From: an uncultured Methanomassiliicoccales archaeon | Lineage (GTDB): Archaea > Thermoplasmatota > Thermoplasmata > Methanomassiliicoccales > Methanomethylophilaceae | DNA length: 64,000 nt | Reading direction: 5' to 3' | NCBI GenBank assembly: GCA_959597175.1 | Contig: CAUFXM010000004.1 | Location: 152,297 to 216,296, forward strand | Shown here: in pieces, positions 62,001-64,000 of the stretch | Layout of the letters: every line of letters begins with the position of its first letter | Position numbering within the stretch: the first letter of the stretch is position 1 | Notes under the pieces: model-generated | Seen by the model: only the letters and a program-made list of their open reading frames with translations | Database searches by the model: none | Told to the model about the DNA's origin: nothing | Position numbers and translations under genes: made by a program

Positions 62001-63063
62001 CCGTGTATCTTTTCAGGTAGGAATCGGCATCGTTCGTCAGAACTATGCCCATGTCCTCGATGGCCCCGGGCAGGTCGCTCAGCTTGACCGGCTGCCCCCC
62101 GGGCGGATTGTCGACGACCTCGAAGCTCTCCACGTGCCTCATGTCGGCTATCTCTCCGATGACGCTGTCTACGATAGTGAACAGCATCCACCAGACGTTG
62201 TCCTCGTCCTCGATCGAGTCCTGCACCTTGTCGCAGCGGACCCTGAGGGTCACGCGGTCCTCCTCCGTCCTCTCCGCCCAGACGTCCACGTCGTCGCCGC
62301 AGACATCCAGGTCGAAGGCGCGCAGATGGAATCCCGGCCTCGGAGGGCGTCCGACCGTTATCTTCCAGTTCTCCAGCACGGATTCCGGGGCATGGTCCCT
62401 GAAGTACACGTACTCGAACAGCCTGGCCTTGTCACCCTGGGCCACGAGGACGAGGTCGTGCTTCCCTTCGTCGATACCGAACTCGAACGCCGGATCGTCC
62501 AACGCTATCTCCAGGATGTCCTGGATCCTCCGGATGAGCTCCTCGGAGTAATCGTCCCTCCTGTCGGAGTCCATCATCCTGCGGATCTCCGCCTCCTCCT
62601 TCGAGAACTCCTCCCAGGCCCTGGCGACCCTGGTCCTGAAGGTCATCTCGAACATGGGCAGTGCCATGCACTCCCTGCATGAGTCGATGAGGGTCTGGAT
62701 CTCCTCCCTGGTGTTGTACTTTGGATCGTCCCCGGGGTGGAGTTCCAGCGCCTTCTCGAAGTGCGGGAGGGCCTCCCTCTCCCTCTCCAGGAAGATGAGG
62801 GCGTATCCCATGCGGAAGTTCCAGCTGTAGTCGTCGGAGAGCTCTGTTTCGTGCGATTCCATGAGTCTGAGGGCCTTTTTGAGTAGCCTCCTGCCCTTGA
62901 TGTCGCCGGAGTCCCCCAGGTTGTTGTAGGCCCTGGCGAGTTCCATGTCGATGTCGGTCGTGCGTTCCTCCTCGGGGATCGCCTCGAGGGCCTCCACGAT
63001 CTTCTCGTACTCCTCTGCCTCATGCCATGCTTCGCAGCGGTCCAGCAGTTCGCTGTAATCCAT
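59059..63063 (-). CDS. Giant polyimmunity protein C (TPR-TPR-DUF4261-DUF4253)
   Basis: 1334 residues from ATG 63063 (MDYSELLDRCEAWHEAEEY), first gene of the array. TPRs (1-130) are followed by the same unnamed domain as in A (about 150-510, VIGGATGLYYGYLDLIAWDI), TPRs (520-640), DUF4261 (670-920), YNHMAIYLRWC domain (944-1070) and DUF4253 (1150-1334, ending LRQSTVWYFWWD). It is a paralogue of A lacking DUF2185 and SUFU. GGAGG precedes the ATG by about 10 bases. Codons are core-like, so the gene has been resident long. Confidence 0.85.
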   Translation of the reverse strand: MDYSELLDRCEAWHEAEEYEKIVEALEAIPEEERTTDIDMELARAYNNLGDSGDIKGRRLLKKALRLMESHETELSDDYSWNFRMGYALIFLEREREALPHFEKALELHPGDDPKYNTREEIQTLIDSCRECMALPMFEMTFRTRVARAWEEFSKEEAEIRRMMDSDRRDDYSEELIRRIQDILEIALDDPAFEFGIDEGKHDLVLVAQGDKARLFEYVYFRDHAPESVLENWKITVGRPPRPGFHLRAFDLDVCGDDVDVWAERTEEDRVTLRVRCDKVQDSIEDEDNVWWMLFTIVDSVIGEIADMRHVESFEVVDNPPGGQPVKLSDLPGAIEDMGIVLTNDADSYLKRYTVYKTEPNRESEGPWRFDIISGSSCCPPIINDYFSGGRGCVDILHADGAVAGYIAYSLDIFDGDDRSDRIFDFRDSLEEALIEKAGEDAITVIGGATGLYYGYLDLIAWDIPSVLSAAQEFLTGSGVSESFFRVFAMDVPSCLIANNRVGDADLDLDDIDYIPYNPEDPEPFYDQIVKWNEDDEYSRCIAVLETIPEDQRDYRSEYALVRALQNYAIIGDHDEGTPGYKSDRALRRSLEILESIRDEGENRAEWNMRMAYGHQYLEGQEELAIPYAERWSELDPEDEDAKGVIRECLEEIAARENGSECEEGGEEDETGVFAGFVLMSRASWSKMQLIRDLREMWGIEAEEDDDESDDDSLVFEVDGRVAAVSLMKGPIPDGEAEANAENNYMWSEAVEIAKEHRAHLLVFVGKKDDDDLIERGKLFVKILAACCRQENAMGVYTSGVVFQPGFYEAMAEMMNDDELLIFNWIWFGLYRTENGISGYTYGLRTFGREEVEVLNAEAEPDKVRDLLVNIVSYQLECDVHLKDGETIGFSEKDRHTISLSEGVALPGMTLKVSYNAAEIWMDDAEYHLESIREKSLPVDEIAAYNHMAIYLRWCVEHGLMGEDFMEEHGGQVEGNDLRPFIRDVLGGRMDAGMFNSDGWGFARYYYNYCGELDSPHYPSDIDDYALRYFGPERYNSDEFKTEAYLFIPFDERYYSDMAEVIGRRYANWKNQEIDPNTKEPSELARAMMEYLGCECEYFPSMRDDDPIMSAYGYARRLGVREGYIPVLVKVDDILWECLILNSDPDSDGEDGYAFDPERVREYRKRILSASMNDGREVLDSMVGQRRAEAEDDDLDWDMDVIGSVEGGEGRDRLASYWNYETQMTDPMILAKIPAENPWEVFAWLPFGNWNECPDTPEMMSVAKHWFESYGAVPAAITHDELEFVLPEPIPDDEAIDVAIDQYGICPDMDQNHGTMGHLADELRQSTVWYFWWD

Positions 63064-63080
63064 CCTTTCACCCTCCTTGT

Positions 63081-63108
63081 TAAAGACTCTAAAATAAATC
63101 TGACTTTA
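63081..63108. promoter_or_regulatory. TAAAG-N18-CTTTA dyad over the polyimmunity promoter
   Basis: Arms TAAAG (63081-63085) and CTTTA (63104-63108) flank TTTATTTTA (minus strand, about 63092-63100), a TATA box for the 63063 gene. The left arm is part of TTAAAGACT, closely like the TTAAAGACA arm of the TetR promoter dyad. Candidate TetR operator; overlaps the TetR stop codon. Confidence 0.5.
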
Positions 63109-63702
63109 TCTCACTCTCTTTCCCATGACAAGGGACACCAGCGTATCGAGCTGTATGTCCGTGGTATCGTCGGACGCCTCCGGATATGTCAGAACGAGGG
63201 AGTTCTCGTCGGCCATCCTGGTCGTCAGCACCGACATGACGAGGTTGCAGAACACCCTGGGATCCAGACTGGATGCGGGAACGCCGACGGTGTACAGGAT
63301 GTCCGAGAACAGGACTATGACGTCGTTACGGAACCTCATCAGATCCTCTTCCGTCATCTGGCTCCTCAGGTACGCCTGGTCGTCCATGCTCAGGACATAG
63401 TACCTTCCGGAGATCACCTCCCTGAAGGTCTCTCTCATGCCGCTCTCCGCCCCGTACTCCCAGACGTTACCACGGAACAGATCTCTGATCCGCATCATCT
63501 CCCTCTCGGCTATGGAGACCGCCAGGTGAGATTTAGACGGGAAGAACGAGTAGAAGAATGTTTTCGATATGCCCAAAGGGGCGTAGATCTCATCGATGTT
63601 CGTGTCGCGGATGCCCTTCTCGGAGAACAGGGCCATAGCTCTGTCCATGAGTCCCACGCGGATAATTTCGCGTTCCTCCTCGGAGTAGGCCTTCCTCGAC
63701 AT
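63106..63702 (-). CDS. TetR/AcrR family regulator
   Basis: 198 residues. The N-terminal helix-turn-helix (about 10-60) is intact: LMDRAMALFSEKGIRDTNIDEIYAPLGISKTFFYSFFPSK. The C-terminal ligand domain is helical and variable. ATG 63702 lies about 25 bases from the TATA-like TTTAAATG (minus strand, about 63723-63730), so the mRNA is probably leaderless. It precedes the polyimmunity genes on the same strand, so read-through from it is also possible. Confidence 0.9.
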   Translation of the reverse strand: MSRKAYSEEEREIIRVGLMDRAMALFSEKGIRDTNIDEIYAPLGISKTFFYSFFPSKSHLAVSIAEREMMRIRDLFRGNVWEYGAESGMRETFREVISGRYYVLSMDDQAYLRSQMTEEDLMRFRNDVIVLFSDILYTVGVPASSLDPRVFCNLVMSVLTTRMADENSLVLTYPEASDDTTDIQLDTLVSLVMGKRVR

Positions 63703-63725
63703 GAGTATGATATCGCTTCAAACAT

Positions 63726-63755
63726 TTAAAGACATTACTTTTTTTTTGTCTTTAA
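63726..63755. promoter_or_regulatory. Perfect 9-bp inverted repeat at the TetR promoter
   Basis: TTAAAGACA (63726-63734) and TGTCTTTAA (63747-63755) are exact reverse complements with a 12-base spacer that includes a T9 run. The proximal arm overlaps the TATA-like element of the TetR gene, as expected for autorepression. Confidence 0.6.
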
Positions 63756-63872
63756 CTTGGATGTCAGCCCTGATGAGTGTCGGTCATATCTGATATCATG
63801 TCCGTCGATGGAGGTTAGCGTTTCTCGTGTTCGTGATGAATGTGGTGGAATTCTCTACGTCGCGAACAGTCT

Positions 63873-64000
63873 TCACTGGGGGTTGTCCCTGTAATGATTC
63901 ATGAGTGCATCCGCATCCGGATCGATGTAGACATCGCCCTCTTCGCTCATCCCCGGCCTGATCTCATCGAGTATGGTGCTGATCGCATCCAGGTGCTCGG
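63873..64000 (-). CDS. Partial CDS at the window edge (C-terminus only)
   Basis: The last 41 codons read HLDAISTILDEIRPGMSEEG, then DVYIDPDADALMNHYRDNPQ and TGA at 63873-63875. The gene extends beyond the window. Acidic and G/C-ending codons. Family unknown. Confidence 0.6.
   Translation of the reverse strand, partial: EHLDAISTILDEIRPGMSEEGDVYIDPDADALMNHYRDNPQ

Noticed and set aside
34890..63702. A toxin gene paired with the immunity genes
   Set aside because: No large repeat-bearing, signal-bearing or nuclease-like C-terminal toxin ORF is present on either strand of the island.
1..64000. CRISPR arrays, tRNA and rRNA genes
   Set aside because: I saw no regularly spaced direct repeats and no cloverleaf or rRNA signature in the gaps; a covariance-model scan (tRNAscan-SE, Infernal) would be decisive.

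Overview
The window reads as a chromosomal segment of a GC-rich methanogen-like archaeon. The order Methanomassiliicoccales (Thermoplasmatota) is my best guess. Support comes from archaeal FEN-1 with a PCNA-binding tail, an archaeal-type methionine adenosyltransferase, ribosomal protein L40e, a type IA topoisomerase with four C-terminal Cys4 zinc clusters, a receiver-DUF835 protein, NikR, HypA/HypD, TATA-box promoters with very short leaders, and near-total avoidance of TAG stops. The order is inferred from gene content, not from a marker phylogeny, and the genus cannot be read from the sequence.

Layout. (1) About 0.2-24.7 kb is an ordinary core chromosome. It carries tRNA modification (TcdA-like), TatD, FEN-1, ribulose-phosphate epimerase, RNase Z, a CBS regulator, MetK, L40e, enolase, topoisomerase, NikR, an Asn-synthase-like PP-loop enzyme, FolC, endonuclease III, HypA-HypD, AlkD-like and Ogt DNA repair, DUF1848 and MntP. 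Points of note are a DtxR-like palindrome before a DUF3793 gene, a TAG-terminated ORF that stays open past the TAG, and a frameshifted gene at 16.5-16.8 kb. (2) About 24.7-28.6 kb looks like a relic or integrated rolling-circle replicon: an HUH Rep gene with a multi-helix hairpin directly upstream, plus unknown small genes. (3) About 28.6-34.9 kb is AT-rich and foreign-looking. It holds a DUF6680 membrane protein divergent from an AAA_13-type SMC-like ATPase with a candidate R-x3-E...H nuclease triad, a frameshifted DUF1508 gene, a HExxH protein and two unknowns. (4) About 34.9-63.1 kb is a 28-kb run of about 30 genes, all on the minus strand, made almost wholly of immunity-type domains: SUKH, SUKH-3, Imm32-like, DUF2262, DUF4241, DUF5713, DUF2004, TfoX-N-like, SUFU, DUF2185, DUF4261 and DUF4253. 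No toxin or secretion gene is visible. The upstream end has three huge TPR-linked multi-immunity polyproteins of 1334, 642 and 1850 residues. (5) A TetR-family gene stands upstream of them, with inverted repeats over its own promoter and over the polyprotein promoter.

The most exciting part is region 4: an orphan, apparently TetR-controlled polyimmunity island in an archaeon. Several cassettes have codon use unlike the core and look recently captured from gut bacteria. Broken and chimeric cassettes (45.2-45.6 and 49.1-49.5 kb) show that the array is still gaining and losing units. Together with the ATPase/DUF6680 pair and the Rep replicon, 24.7-63.7 kb forms one accessory region of about 39 kb.
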